This document shows, piece by piece, positions 1 through 8,895 of a DNA stretch of 64,000 bases (positions are counted from its first letter, which is position 1; each line of letters opens with the position of its first letter). Below the pieces are notes generated by a model. It had not been told where the DNA came from and made no database searches. It saw only the letters and a program-made list of their open reading frames with translations. The position numbers and the translations under genes were made by a program. This stretch comes from Streptomyces sp. NBC_00286 (lineage in GTDB: Bacteria; Actinomycetota; Actinomycetes; Streptomycetales; Streptomycetaceae): positions 3,286,001 to 3,350,000 of the forward strand of contig NZ_CP108054.1 in assembly GCF_036173125.1 (NCBI RefSeq), read 5' to 3'.

Positions 1-1223
1 CCATCCCCGCCCGCGAGCTGTACGGCCGCATGATGCGGAACCTCGCCCAGACCGGCAACGGCTGGATGACCTTCAAGGACACCGCCAACCGCACCGCCAA
101 CCAGACCGCCCTGCCCGGCCACACGGTCCACTCCTCCAACCTCTGCACGGAGATCCTGGAGGTGACGGACGACGGGGAGACGGCGGTCTGCAATCTGGGG
201 TCCGTCAATCTGGGTGCCTTTGTCGGCACATCGACCGGTGATCTCGACTGGGAACGGCTCGACGCCACCGTCCGTACCGCCGTCACGTTCCTCGACCGCG
301 TCGTCGACATCAACTTCTACCCGACCGAGCAGTCAGGCCGGTCGAACGCGAAGTGGCGGCCGGTGGGCCTGGGCGCGATGGGCCTCCAGGACGTCTTCTT
401 CAAGCTGCGGCTGCCCTTCGACTCCCCGGAGGCCAAGACCCTCTCCACCCGCATCGCCGAGCGCATCATGCTCGCCGCGTACGAGGCCTCCGCCGACCTC
501 GCCGAGCGCAGCGGCCCGCTGCCGGCCTGGGAGAAGACCCGTACGGCCCAGGGCGTGCTGCACCCCGACCACTACGACGTCGAACTCACCTGGCCCGAGC
601 GCTGGTCGGCCCTCCGCGAGCGCATCGCCGCCACCGGCCTGCGCAATTCCCTCCTCCTCGCCATCGCGCCCACCGCGACCATCGCCTCGATCGCGGGCGT
701 CTACGAGTGCATCGAGCCGCAGGTCTCCAACCTCTTCAAGCGCGAGACTTTGTCGGGTGAGTTCCTCCAGGTCAACTCGTACCTGGTCAACGAGCTGAAG
801 GCGCTGGGCGTCTGGGACACCCGTACCCGAGAGGCACTCCGCGAGGCGAACGGCTCCGTGCAGGACTTCACCTGGATCCCCGAGGACGTACGACGCCTCT
901 ACCGCACGGCCTGGGAGATCCCGCAGCGCGGGCTGATCGACATGGCCGCCGGCCGCACCCCGTTCCTGGACCAGTCCCAGTCCGTGAACCTCTTCCTGGA
1001 GACGCCGACCATCGGCAAGCTTTCCTCGATGTACGCGTACGCCTGGAAGTCGGGCCTCAAGACGACGTACTACCTGCGCTCCCGCCCGGCGACCCGCATC
1101 GCCCGCGCGGCCGGTTCCTCCACGGCCGCGGCCGCCCCCGTCCCCGTACAGCAGGCAGACCCGGACCCCGAAGCCGTCGCCTGCTCCCTCGAAAACCCCG
1201 AGTCCTGCGAGGCCTGCCAGTGA
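1..1223 (+). CDS. nrdA: Class Ia ribonucleoside-diphosphate reductase, alpha (large) subunit, 3' part
   Basis: Partial gene; the frame is open from base 3 to the stop at 1221-1223, and the start lies upstream of the window. It reduces ribonucleotides to deoxyribonucleotides together with NrdB. The active-site segment NLCTE (bases 138-152) supplies the catalytic Asn, Cys and Glu. The Tyr pair of the radical-transfer path is seen in KTTYYLRSRP near base 1060. The tail ends in CEAC, the mobile C-terminal cysteine pair reduced by thioredoxin or glutaredoxin. A long Ala/Pro-rich linker precedes that tail. The stop overlaps the GTG start of nrdB (GTGA), which implies translational coupling. The allosteric N-terminus is not visible. 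Identification is firm; subclass Ia is inferred from the paired NrdB. Confidence 0.95.
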   Translation, partial: IPARELYGRMMRNLAQTGNGWMTFKDTANRTANQTALPGHTVHSSNLCTEILEVTDDGETAVCNLGSVNLGAFVGTSTGDLDWERLDATVRTAVTFLDRVVDINFYPTEQSGRSNAKWRPVGLGAMGLQDVFFKLRLPFDSPEAKTLSTRIAERIMLAAYEASADLAERSGPLPAWEKTRTAQGVLHPDHYDVELTWPERWSALRERIAATGLRNSLLLAIAPTATIASIAGVYECIEPQVSNLFKRETLSGEFLQVNSYLVNELKALGVWDTRTREALREANGSVQDFTWIPEDVRRLYRTAWEIPQRGLIDMAAGRTPFLDQSQSVNLFLETPTIGKLSSMYAYAWKSGLKTTYYLRSRPATRIARAAGSSTAAAAPVPVQQADPDPEAVACSLENPESCEACQ

Positions 1224-2239
1224 CCAGCACCACCCGAACCCAGAATCTCCTCGACCCGGGCTTCGAGCTGACCCTGCGCCCCATGCGCTACCCCGACTTC
1301 TACGAGCGCTACCGGGACGCCATCAAGAACACCTGGACCGTGGAGGAGGTCGACCTCCACTCGGACGTGACAGATCTCGCGAAACTGTCACCCGGCGAGC
1401 AGCACCTCATCGGCCGACTGGTCGCGTTCTTCGCGACCGGCGACTCGATCGTCGCGAACAACCTGGTGCTCACCCTCTACAAGCACATCAACTCCCCCGA
1501 AGCACGGCTCTACTTGAGCCGTCAGCTCTTCGAGGAGGCCGTGCACGTCCAGTTCTACTTGACGCTGCTCGACACCTATCTCCCCGACCCGGAGGACCGC
1601 GCCGCCGCCTTCGACGCGGTCGAGAACATCCCGTCCATCCGCGAGAAGGCCGCGTTCTGCTTCAAGTGGATGGACTCGGTGGAGAAGATCGACCGGCTCG
1701 AGAGCAAGGCCGACCGCCGCCGGTTCCTCCTCAATCTCATCTGTTTCGCGGCGTGCATCGAGGGCCTGTTCTTCTACGGTGCCTTCGCGTACGTCTACTG
1801 GTTCCGCAGCCGCGGTCTGCTGCACGGCCTGGCGACCGGCACCAACTGGGTTTTCCGAGACGAAACTTGCCACATGAACGCGGCGTTCGCCGTGGTCGAC
1901 ACCGTCCGCAGGGAAGAGCCTGATCTCTTCGACGAGGAGCTGGACAGGCAGATCACCGACATGATCCGCGAAGCCGTCACCGCCGAACTGCAATTCGCCC
2001 GGGATCTGTGCGGTGACGGCCTCCCCGGCATGAACACTGACTCGATGCGGCAGTACCTGGAGTGCGTCGCCGACCAGCGACTCGTACGCCTCGGACTGGC
2101 GCCCGTCTACGGGTCCGAAAACCCCTTCTCCTTCATGGAGTTGCAGGGCGTTCAGGAGCTGACCAACTTCTTTGAGCGGCGGCCCTCGGCGTACCAGGTG
2201 GCGGTGGAGGGGACCGTCGGCTTCGACGAGGACTTCTGA
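1220..2239 (+). CDS. nrdB: Ribonucleoside-diphosphate reductase, beta (small, radical) subunit
   Basis: A 339-residue ferritin-like diiron/tyrosyl-radical subunit that generates the radical used by NrdA. The E. coli metal ligands can be matched by spacing: Asp75, Glu106, His109 (in FEEAVHVQFY), Glu181, Glu215 and His218 (in RDETCHMN). The radical tyrosine is Tyr113. The GTG start overlaps the nrdA stop by four bases, so the two are co-translated. The C-terminal tail ends in an acidic, Phe-containing peptide (VGFDEDF), as expected for the NrdA-docking tail. All key residues are present. Confidence 0.96.
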   Translation: MTSTTRTQNLLDPGFELTLRPMRYPDFYERYRDAIKNTWTVEEVDLHSDVTDLAKLSPGEQHLIGRLVAFFATGDSIVANNLVLTLYKHINSPEARLYLSRQLFEEAVHVQFYLTLLDTYLPDPEDRAAAFDAVENIPSIREKAAFCFKWMDSVEKIDRLESKADRRRFLLNLICFAACIEGLFFYGAFAYVYWFRSRGLLHGLATGTNWVFRDETCHMNAAFAVVDTVRREEPDLFDEELDRQITDMIREAVTAELQFARDLCGDGLPGMNTDSMRQYLECVADQRLVRLGLAPVYGSENPFSFMELQGVQELTNFFERRPSAYQVAVEGTVGFDEDF

Positions 2240-2409
2240 TCCTCCGGGTGTCCCTGCTCGGCCTCCCTGAGCTCACGGTCGATGCGCCGGTCGCGCGCGA
2301 TTCCGATCGCGGCGGGGAGGACGAGCAGGACCAGGATCGCGAGGACGGTGACCATTCCGATGAGTGCTTCCATGCGTGTCGTATCCATGGACACCACTGT
2401 CGCGCTCAT
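2152..2409 (-). CDS. Possible small single-span membrane protein (85 aa), unknown function
   Basis: Tentative. The frame reads 85 residues on the minus strand with a hydrophobic stretch at about residues 15-37 (alternating L, V, I, A and M), followed by a basic then charged tail. An AAGGAG lies two bases before the first ATG, which is short for a ribosome binding site. Starts at the second or third Met are equally possible. Its 3' end overlaps the last 88 bases of nrdB on the opposite strand, and its 5' end points away from the regulator gene. I do not recognise a family. It otherwise accounts for the 325-base gap 2240-2564, where I see nothing else clear. It could be a shadow frame. Confidence 0.38.
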   Translation of the reverse strand: MSATVVSMDTTRMEALIGMVTVLAILVLLVLPAAIGIARDRRIDRELREAEQGHPEDQKSSSKPTVPSTATWYAEGRRSKKLVSS

Positions 2410-2564
2410 TGCTCCTTACCGTCAGTGGCAGGACTGCCGCACACCCTCGATTTCCTGCCACGCTTCGGACATACTGGCGGCATGCTGCTGTGCCATCCCG
2501 GGGGACACCCCCCGGACCCCCGGCCGAAGTCTCCGTTGACCTGCGCATCCATGCGAGGTGGATC

Positions 2565-3545
2565 ATGCTGAGCAACGTGGCAGCGGTCCTGCTCGACGGG
2601 GTGCATCCCTTTGAACTCGGCGTCCTCTGCGAAGTGTTCGGCCTCGACCGCAGCGACGAGGGCCTGCCCGTGTACGACTTCGCGGTCGTCTCGGCGGAGG
2701 GCCCGGCACTCAGCACCCATGTCGCCGGGTTCACGGTCTCCACGCCGTATGGCCTGGACCGGCTCGAAGAGGCCGACCTGATCGCCGTACCGGCCGGGAG
2801 CGACTTCATGGATCGCGAGTACCCGCCCGAGCTGCTCGACTCCCTGCGCCGGGCCACCGACCGCGGGGCGCGCGTGCTCAGCGTCTGCTCCGGCGTCTTC
2901 ATCCTCGGCGCGGCCGGGCTGCTCGACGGGCGGCGCTGCACGGTGCACTGGCGGCACGCGGACGATCTTCGTCGCCGCTATCCGCGGGCGACCGTCGAAC
3001 CCGATGTGCTGTACGTCGACGAGGACCCGGTGATCACCTCGGCCGGTACCGCCGCCGGTATCGACGCCTGTCTGCACATCGTCCGCAAGGAGCAGGGCAC
3101 GGAGGTGGCGAACAAGATCGCCCGGCGGATGGTCGTGCCGCCGCACCGTGACGGCGGTCAGGCCCAGTTCGTCGAGCGGCCGCTGCCCCTGTCCCGGTGC
3201 GACACGGTCGGCGCGGTGCTGGTGTGGATGGAGCGCCACCTCGACGAGGAGATGACCGTCGAGCAGCTCGCCGGCCGTGCGCATATGTCGCCGCGCACCT
3301 TCGCGCGCCGTTTCCAGCAGGAGACCGGTACCACGCCGTATCGCTGGCTGTTGCGCCAACGGGTGCTGCTGGCCCAGCAGTTGCTGGAGGCGACGGACGA
3401 GACGATGGACGCGATCGCGGGTCGTACGGGGTTCGGGACCGCGGCCGCGCTGCGCCATCAGTTCGTACGGTCGCTGGGGACGACCCCGCAGGCGTACCGG
3501 CGCACGTTCAGGGGCCCGCAGGACAAGGAGCCCGAGGTCGCCTGA
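2565..3545 (+). CDS. nrdS: AraC-family regulator with DJ-1/PfpI (GATase1-like) sensor domain, NrdS
   Basis: A 326-residue transcription factor. Residues 1 to about 180 form a class I glutamine amidotransferase-like domain: the DG-hPFELG strand start near residue 12 and the nucleophile-elbow segment SVCSGVF, whose Cys fits the usual DJ-1 position. The C-terminal 100 residues are an AraC double helix-turn-helix (MSPRTFARRF, then GFGTAAALRHQF). I chose the ATG at 2565 because AGGTGG precedes it and the sensor domain begins there, although the frame is open further upstream. In S. coelicolor the nrdABS operon carries an AraC-like gene here, called nrdS. It is convergent with the P450 gene, 24 bases apart. 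Confidence 0.88.
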   Translation: MLSNVAAVLLDGVHPFELGVLCEVFGLDRSDEGLPVYDFAVVSAEGPALSTHVAGFTVSTPYGLDRLEEADLIAVPAGSDFMDREYPPELLDSLRRATDRGARVLSVCSGVFILGAAGLLDGRRCTVHWRHADDLRRRYPRATVEPDVLYVDEDPVITSAGTAAGIDACLHIVRKEQGTEVANKIARRMVVPPHRDGGQAQFVERPLPLSRCDTVGAVLVWMERHLDEEMTVEQLAGRAHMSPRTFARRFQQETGTTPYRWLLRQRVLLAQQLLEATDETMDAIAGRTGFGTAAALRHQFVRSLGTTPQAYRRTFRGPQDKEPEVA

Positions 3546-3569
3546 ACGTGCGCCCGCCGGTACGCGGGT

Positions 3570-4940
3570 TCAGCGCGGTACGGCCTTCAGCAGCAGCCGG
3601 GTGGGCTTGAGCGTGAGGCCGATACGGGTCGTGCGGTCTGTCTCGGGCAGGAACTCGAACCGCCACTTCGGGATCACCGTCGCCAGAATGATGGCGAGTT
3701 CGGCCATGGAGAAGTGGTCGCCCGGGCACTTGCGATTGCCCACACTGAACGGAACGTGCGCGTACTTCGGGATGTCCTCGGCGCGCTCCGGAAGCCAGCG
3801 GTCGGGGTCGAACTCCAGATGCCGCTCGTAGGACCTCGGATCGCGCTGGACGGCCATCGGGCTGTAGACGACATCCGCACCGGCCGGAATGCGATACCCG
3901 CCGAGTTGGGTTTCGGCGAATGCCCGCCGGGTGAGTATCCACACCGCCGGGCGCAGCCGGAGCGCCTCGGTGATGACATTGTTGGTGTGCGTGAGCTTCC
4001 TGACGTCGCCGATGGTGATCGTCCGGTCACCGATGACGGATTCGACTTCTTCGCGCACTCGCTCCGCGTGTTCCGGGTGCTCGGTGAGCAGATCCAAGAT
4101 CCACATCAACTGAACACCGGTCGTTTCACTGCTCGCCGTAAGGAGCGAAATGACCTGGTCGTGCAACTCCTGGTCGCTGATCGGCTCGCCATTCTCGTCC
4201 TCCGCCTCGAACAGGGACGACAGCAAATCGTGGCCCTCCATGGGAACGCGGCGGCGCTCGGCGATGAGTTCGTCGGCCAGTCGGTGCATTTCGGCCAGTG
4301 CGCGGTCGAATTCGCGGTGGGCCGGAAGCGGCAGCCGGTAGAAGGGCCCGAACGACAGGCACATCCGCCGGAACATTCGCGTGATCACGACGTTCAGCGC
4401 GGCGTTCAGCCGGTCGGCGAGTTCGTCGATGTTCTCGGTCCTGAGCAGGCAGCGGGCCACGATGCGGATGGAGGTACGGAAGGCCTCCGCCGTGACGTCG
4501 ACGGTGCCTCCGGGCTTCCAGCTCTCGGCGAGGGCGCGGGCCTCCTCGACCATCACCGACTCGTACCGCTTGATCGCATCCATGCGCAGGGGTGGCTGGA
4601 TCGTCCGCCGCTGGCGCCGGTGCCGGGCGCCGTTACTGGTCACGACTCCTTTGCCGAGGAGGACTTCCATGGTGTCCCAGAGCGGTCCGCCGATCCCGAA
4701 GTCGGGGTTCAGGCCGAGGGCTCCGGTGTGTTCCGGGCTGTTGATGGCGTACACCGTCTTCGGTCCGAGCCGGATCCGGACGATGTCGCCGTGGTCGCGC
4801 AGCCGGGTCACGAAACCCAGCGGGTCGCGCGCCATGGTCCAGCTGTGGCCGAGGAAGGGCAGTGCGCCCCCGGCGAGTTCCGGTTCGAGCGGCTTCGAGG
4901 CGGCCTCGGTCGCCTCGGGTTGTGCGGACTGGACGGTCAT
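3570..4940 (-). CDS. Cytochrome P450 CYP170-type, albaflavenone monooxygenase
   Basis: A 456-residue P450 that should oxidise epi-isozizaene through albaflavenol to albaflavenone. Visible signatures are the K-helix ExxR (EALR, about residue 325) and the haem-binding loop [10 protein letters not shown] (about residue 405), with Cys as the thiolate ligand. The I-helix segment reads TASSETTG, with Ser-Glu-Thr-Thr near the oxygen-binding groove. It lies three bases after the terpene synthase gene, and its ribosome site AGGTGA overlaps that gene's stop, so expression is coupled. S. coelicolor CYP170A1 is reported to moonlight as a farnesene synthase through a DDxxD-like motif. Here the acidic segment near residue 245 reads AEDENGE, not a strict DDxxD. 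The order matches SCO5223-SCO5222. Confidence 0.93.
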   Translation of the reverse strand: MTVQSAQPEATEAASKPLEPELAGGALPFLGHSWTMARDPLGFVTRLRDHGDIVRIRLGPKTVYAINSPEHTGALGLNPDFGIGGPLWDTMEVLLGKGVVTSNGARHRRQRRTIQPPLRMDAIKRYESVMVEEARALAESWKPGGTVDVTAEAFRTSIRIVARCLLRTENIDELADRLNAALNVVITRMFRRMCLSFGPFYRLPLPAHREFDRALAEMHRLADELIAERRRVPMEGHDLLSSLFEAEDENGEPISDQELHDQVISLLTASSETTGVQLMWILDLLTEHPEHAERVREEVESVIGDRTITIGDVRKLTHTNNVITEALRLRPAVWILTRRAFAETQLGGYRIPAGADVVYSPMAVQRDPRSYERHLEFDPDRWLPERAEDIPKYAHVPFSVGNRKCPGDHFSMAELAIILATVIPKWRFEFLPETDRTTRIGLTLKPTRLLLKAVPR

Positions 4941-4943
4941 TTC

Positions 4944-6023
4944 TCACCTGCCGCTTTCATTGTTGACGTAGGGGGGTGTGGAGCGGTCGTCCCAGCTGTC
5001 GACGCGGTACCGGCCGGATTCGTGGTGGAACCAGTACACGGAACTGAACCAGTTCCGCATATTGCGCAGACACGCCCTCACAGCGGCCGCTAATGCGGCG
5101 CCGCGCGCGGATCCGTCGTCGAGCCGGTCCGCGTACCGCAATACCTCCTTTTCCACCCGGAGAAATTCGGTGATGGTGCCCTGGACTCGCCGCCGCACTT
5201 CCGTGACGGCCTCGCTCAGCGTCAGCCCTTCATGGTGAATGAGGCTGATTCCGAGATTGTGGACCTCATCTCCCGCTATTTCCTTGGGGAGTGAGCACAG
5301 ATCGTTGTACCAGGCGGCGAAATCCTGGCACAGCAAGGCCGCCCGCCGGTATGCGGGATTTTTCAGTACGGCGCTGGGGAGTTCGTACTCCGCGCTCGGT
5401 TCCAGCAGATCGAGCCAGATCCAGTGCGCGAAGGTCAGCCGCCGCAGTGTGAGATATTCCTCGACGGTGGGGACGATTCCCGACGTACGATTGCGGAATT
5501 CCCGGTCGTACGCCTCGATGACGGCGTGGAAATGCCGCGCGAAGCGGTGGTTCCATCGCCTGCTCAGGAACGAGTACAGCCGCACCATGCTGTCCGCGAA
5601 CCCCGCGACCACGGGATCCCGGTGATGCAGATGGTCCTGAGGAGAGTCGAGGGCCGCGTGCAGCTGGTGTTTGAGGCGTCGCCAGGCCAGCGGCCTTTTG
5701 TGGATCACGTCACGGTCGTGCCGGTCGTCCCAGACGAAGAACCACGCGCTGTAGTCCGCGATCGCCTGGAGTACGTCGTCCGGCGCACCGATGTAGTAGC
5801 CGGCCATCAGGTCCGTGTAGCGCAGTTCATCGGCGTAAGCCGCGACCTTGTCGGGCGACATCAGGCGCTTTTCCAGTAGCCAGGCCCTGGTGTTCTTCTG
5901 AAGCCTGGGCCAATACGGATGGAGTTGCCGGGGAAACTCGGTCTCGATCACCGGGAGAGTGAGCGCCGGTGGAACCGCGACCCGGGTGTGCGTTGTTGCG
6001 GTGCTCTGTGAGAAAGCAGGCAC
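4944..6023 (-). CDS. epi-Isozizaene synthase (class I sesquiterpene cyclase)
   Basis: A 359-residue terpene cyclase that converts farnesyl diphosphate to (+)-epi-isozizaene. The metal-binding motifs are intact: DDRHD about 97 residues in, and the NSE triad NDLCSLPKE about residue 238. The C-terminus carries the conserved RY pair (SGRYRVDSWDD). The GTG at 6023 is preferred over a TTG six bases earlier because GAGAGGGG lies seven bases before it. Length and sequence match, from memory, the 361-residue S. coelicolor EizA/SCO5222. It is first in an operon with the CYP170 gene. The 368 bases upstream (6024-6391) hold its presumed promoter. Confidence 0.95.
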   Translation of the reverse strand: MPAFSQSTATTHTRVAVPPALTLPVIETEFPRQLHPYWPRLQKNTRAWLLEKRLMSPDKVAAYADELRYTDLMAGYYIGAPDDVLQAIADYSAWFFVWDDRHDRDVIHKRPLAWRRLKHQLHAALDSPQDHLHHRDPVVAGFADSMVRLYSFLSRRWNHRFARHFHAVIEAYDREFRNRTSGIVPTVEEYLTLRRLTFAHWIWLDLLEPSAEYELPSAVLKNPAYRRAALLCQDFAAWYNDLCSLPKEIAGDEVHNLGISLIHHEGLTLSEAVTEVRRRVQGTITEFLRVEKEVLRYADRLDDGSARGAALAAAVRACLRNMRNWFSSVYWFHHESGRYRVDSWDDRSTPPYVNNESGR

Positions 6024-6054
6024 GAACAAACCCCTCTCAGCCGCCTGTTGACAT

Positions 6055-6079
6055 ATGCCCCATTCGCTGCGCTGGGCAT
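6055..6079. promoter_or_regulatory. Palindrome upstream of epi-isozizaene synthase (possible operator)
   Basis: The arms ATGCCC (6055-6060) and GGGCAT (6074-6079) are perfectly inverted around a 13-base centre, with partial extension outward. The site is about 32 bases before the start codon of the terpene synthase gene, a position that would overlap the promoter or early transcript. No regulator is known to me for this palindrome; it could also be a weak hairpin. Confidence 0.3.
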
Positions 6080-6238
6080 GTGTCGTTTGCGTATCCCCGC
6101 CCTTCCATGAAGCACGAAAACCGACTGTTAGGGAACAGATCCGCTCCCCTCACTACCCCATGGTGCCGAGAACGCCCTCTTGCGTGACTCATTTTGGTTC
6201 TATGAAGAACAAACGGGATCGAACGTCCGACGGACATA

Positions 6239-6283
6239 CGAACGAAGCCTGGTCGGAAGGGATTTCCGGCCAGGCTTCGTTCG
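6239..6283 (-). terminator. Stem-loop downstream of def
   Basis: A long inverted repeat: the left arm begins CGAACGAAGCCTGG at 6239 and the right arm ends CCAGGCTTCGTTCG at 6283, with one mismatch further in and a loop of about five bases. It lies about 110 bases after the def stop on the minus strand and before the terpene synthase promoter. There is no T-run, which is common for Streptomyces terminators. Confidence 0.6.
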
Positions 6284-6391
6284 CAGAGGGGTGCATGGGG
6301 ACGCGTTGACCCCAACTGTCATTTCCTGCCCCGGCCGTTCGGCCATGGTTCAGAAGGCGGACGGCAGGGCACCGACAGCGGACGCGTACGG

Positions 6392-7042
6392 TCAGTCGTT
6401 GGCCACGACCGGATAGCGCGGCTCGTTCTCAGCCATCTGCCGCAGCGCGTCCTTGCGTTCACGCTTGGAGAGCCGGTCGATGTAGAGGTAGCCGTACAGG
6501 TGGTCCGTCTCGTGCTGGAGGCAGCGCGCGAAGTAGCCCGTGCCGCGCACCTTGATCGGGTTGCCCTTCTCGTCCTGCCCGGTGACCTCGGCGTAGTCGG
6601 GGCGGGCGAGCGGCGCGTACGCGGTCGGCACGGACAGGCAGCCTTCGTTGCTCTCGTCCAACTGGCGCTGATCAGCGGGCAGTTCGACGAGCTTCGGGTT
6701 GCAGACCACGCCGACGTGGCGCTTGCCCTCGTCGTCCCCGCAGTCGTAGACGAAGACCTTCAGGTCGACGCCGATCTGGTTGGCGGCCAGGCCCACGCCC
6801 TCGGCGGTGCGCTGGCTGGCGAACATGTCGTCGACCAGCTGGGCCAGTTCGTCGCCGAAGTCGGTGACGTCCTTGCACTCCTTGTGCAGCACGGGGTTCC
6901 CGACGACCGTGATGGGCCGCGAGGTGCCGCGCTCGCGGTACGCCGCCTCGCGCTCCTCGCAGTCCTCGGTGTCGATGACGAAGCCGTCGTCGTCCACGGG
7001 GAGCACGCCCGCGTGCTGCTGATCGGTGTCCTGCTGCGCCAT
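6392..7042 (-). CDS. def: Peptide deformylase
   Basis: A metalloenzyme of about 216 residues that removes the formyl group from nascent protein N-termini. All three signatures are seen: motif 1 [10 protein letters not shown], motif 2 EGCLSVP (Cys metal ligand) and motif 3 QHETDHLYG (two His ligands and the catalytic Glu). A charged N-terminal extension of about 40 residues precedes the catalytic core, as in other actinobacterial forms. I chose the ATG at 7042 with AGGAAGG upstream; a TTG at 7072 is an alternative. A TAGGCT -10-like element lies just upstream. The right-hand neighbour is separated by a repeat-rich spacer. Confidence 0.95.
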   Translation of the reverse strand: MAQQDTDQQHAGVLPVDDDGFVIDTEDCEEREAAYRERGTSRPITVVGNPVLHKECKDVTDFGDELAQLVDDMFASQRTAEGVGLAANQIGVDLKVFVYDCGDDEGKRHVGVVCNPKLVELPADQRQLDESNEGCLSVPTAYAPLARPDYAEVTGQDEKGNPIKVRGTGYFARCLQHETDHLYGYLYIDRLSKRERKDALRQMAENEPRYPVVAND

Positions 7043-7146
7043 GACCGACGTATGCCTTCCTGGGATCCTCAAGAAAAAGTTGCGGGTACAGCCTACGGCG
7101 GCGGCTGAGCACCTTTCCGCGCCCCGTATCGGGGCCGCAGGTCCCG

Positions 7147-7240
7147 TAGCGGGGCGCAGCCCCGTAAGGGGCGCGGGGCTGTGTCAATATGCGGCTCCGC
7201 CGCGTGGGCGCGACCAGCCACGACGGACCGCAAGCCGACA
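7147..7240. repeat. Interspersed intergenic repeat, copy A
   Basis: A GC-rich intergenic element shared with copies at 14699 and 17588. Its landmarks are AGGGGCGCGGGGCTGTG near 7162, then GCGGCTCCGCCGCG, and finally GCGACCAGCCACGACG near 7210. The first part folds into nested hairpins and could act as the terminator of the TPR gene, which ends at 7257 on the minus strand. It has no coding content. Confidence 0.6.
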
Positions 7241-7256
7241 GCGGTCCTCGCAACCC

Positions 7257-8264
7257 CTAACAAACCTCTTCTAGATCCCGCCAGTCCCGGGTGTCCGGAC
7301 TGTCCGCAACCCACCCGTCCAACAAACCCCGCACCAGCGAGGCGGGCGCCGCAAGCCCGCACTCCCGCTCCGGCATCCACAGCTGCCCGTCCGTGCGATG
7401 CCCGAGCGGCCCAGGATGCCCCGGCTCGCTGTGATCGTGCGGATCCAGATGCTCGCCGTCGCCCTCGTCGGACGGCATCCGGGACTCCGAGCACATACGG
7501 CACAGCAGCCGCACCGAGGACGACCAGTCCTCGGCGGCGAAGCCGGCGTCGGCCGCGAGCCGCTCCAGGGCGTCCCGGTCGTCCTCGGTCTCCGCTTCCA
7601 GGAGTACGACCCAGGTGGGGACCGGTGAGGGCGCCCACAGCTCGATCTCGTCGAACACGGGATACGCGTGCCCGGCGGCCGTGGTCCGCTCGCCGTGCGG
7701 TACCCCGTCGTGCAGGACGACCTCGCCCCAGCGCCGCCCGGAGGACGGCAGCGGAATGGACAGCACCTCGATCCGGGCCGGGTCCAGCCGACGCCCCCAT
7801 ACGACCTCGGCCTCGCCCTCGGGCGACAGTCGTACGGCCGCGCTGCCCAGCTCCATCCCCACCGGTTCCCCGGAGGCGGTGGCGCCTCCCCCGGGCTTCG
7901 GCCGAGTGGTGCCTCCGGGCACCTTCAGCCCGTACGCCTGCCAGGCCCGGCGGGCGAGGGGCCAGTCCTGGAGGGCGGTGGCCGCGATGCCCACGTTCCA
8001 CCAGTCGGGCGCCCCGGTCGCCCGGTCGAGCAGCGCCACGGCCCTGAGACCCGCGGCCCGCGCCTGCTCCCAGTCGTGCCGGAACTTGTGCAGCAGAGCG
8101 AGGTTGAACCAGGACTCGGACAGCCAGGGCTCCAGGTCCGCCGCACGCGTGAGCAGCGCTCCCGCGTCCTCGTACCGACCGTCGCCTATCAGCGTGAACG
8201 CGCGGTCGGTGGCCTGCCGCCATGAGGCGGAGGGCCGGTGCCGTCCCTTGCCGAAGATCCTCAT
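7257..8264 (-). CDS. Tetratricopeptide-repeat protein, unknown function
   Basis: A 335-residue soluble protein. Two or three TPR-like helix pairs are visible in residues 10-120: a GRYEDAGALLTRAADLEPW unit, SWFNLALLHKF, then an ATALQDWPLARRAW unit. The C-terminal half is not TPR and contains a Cys pair (RLLCRMCSE) and a His/Asp/Pro-rich loop. I chose the ATG at 8264, preceded by AGGCGGGA, because the earlier 26 codons look non-coding. It probably serves as a protein-interaction scaffold. An orthologue is expected near SCO5220. It faces the roadblock cluster on the same strand and may lie at its distal end. Confidence 0.75.
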   Translation of the reverse strand: MRIFGKGRHRPSASWRQATDRAFTLIGDGRYEDAGALLTRAADLEPWLSESWFNLALLHKFRHDWEQARAAGLRAVALLDRATGAPDWWNVGIAATALQDWPLARRAWQAYGLKVPGGTTRPKPGGGATASGEPVGMELGSAAVRLSPEGEAEVVWGRRLDPARIEVLSIPLPSSGRRWGEVVLHDGVPHGERTTAAGHAYPVFDEIELWAPSPVPTWVVLLEAETEDDRDALERLAADAGFAAEDWSSSVRLLCRMCSESRMPSDEGDGEHLDPHDHSEPGHPGPLGHRTDGQLWMPERECGLAAPASLVRGLLDGWVADSPDTRDWRDLEEVC

Positions 8265-8407
8265 TCCCGCCTGCCAGTTCGTCGAAGAGCGTGCAGCCTC
8301 GGGCTGGACTGTGCCCCCTGTTGTCCTCTTCCTCGCATCCAACCACGTACGGTCGGACGGGCGCTCATTACCCAGGGGTTACCCAGCCAGGACCGGGGTC
8401 AGACCGC

Positions 8408-8797
8408 TCAACGCGACACGTCGGAGGCGAGTGCCTTGGTCAGCTGTTCAACCGTGGCCGGAGACTCACGCTGGAACGCGGCGAGATCGAGCCCGTCGTC
8501 GCCCTTGACCGTGAGCAGGGCGCGGTCGCCGACGGCCACGACGATGACGTGACCCGAACCGCAGCGGGCCACCACCTCGCGGAGCGCACCGACCCCGGCG
8601 GTATCGGCCATGCGACGCCCCACACCGAGAGTCGCGGCGGCGAGGGCGGCGACGGACTCAGGGTGAACCGTGTCGGTGTCCGCGACCACGAGGAGGCCGT
8701 CCACCGTGGACAGGACGCTCTCGGAGACCCCCATCACCCGTTCACGCAGCGAGGTCAGAATGCCGGTCAGGGAATCGGGCGATGGGATTTCGGTCAT
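8408..8797 (-). CDS. Roadblock/LC7-family protein (distal copy)
   Basis: A 129-residue protein with the roadblock/LC7 pattern: an N-terminal helix (TGILTSLRERVMGV), strands with DGLLVVADTD, a long central helix (AALAAATLGVGRRMADTAG), then HVIVVAVGDRALLTVKG. Such proteins usually dimerise and bind small Ras-like GTPases; the Streptomyces conservon protein CvnB is of this type. The start is an ATG with AAGGAG nine bases upstream. It is the last of four minus-strand genes running from 10573. No GTPase or histidine kinase gene of the conservon type adjoins it. Confidence 0.82.
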   Translation of the reverse strand: MTEIPSPDSLTGILTSLRERVMGVSESVLSTVDGLLVVADTDTVHPESVAALAAATLGVGRRMADTAGVGALREVVARCGSGHVIVVAVGDRALLTVKGDDGLDLAAFQRESPATVEQLTKALASDVSR

Positions 8798-8895
8798 GGT
8801 TGGTGCTCCTTGGGTCCTGGCATATGCGGTGCTGATATGTTTGAGGCGTACTCGGGGTACTCGGCGGAGTGGGCCGGAGATTCCCGCCGGGGATT

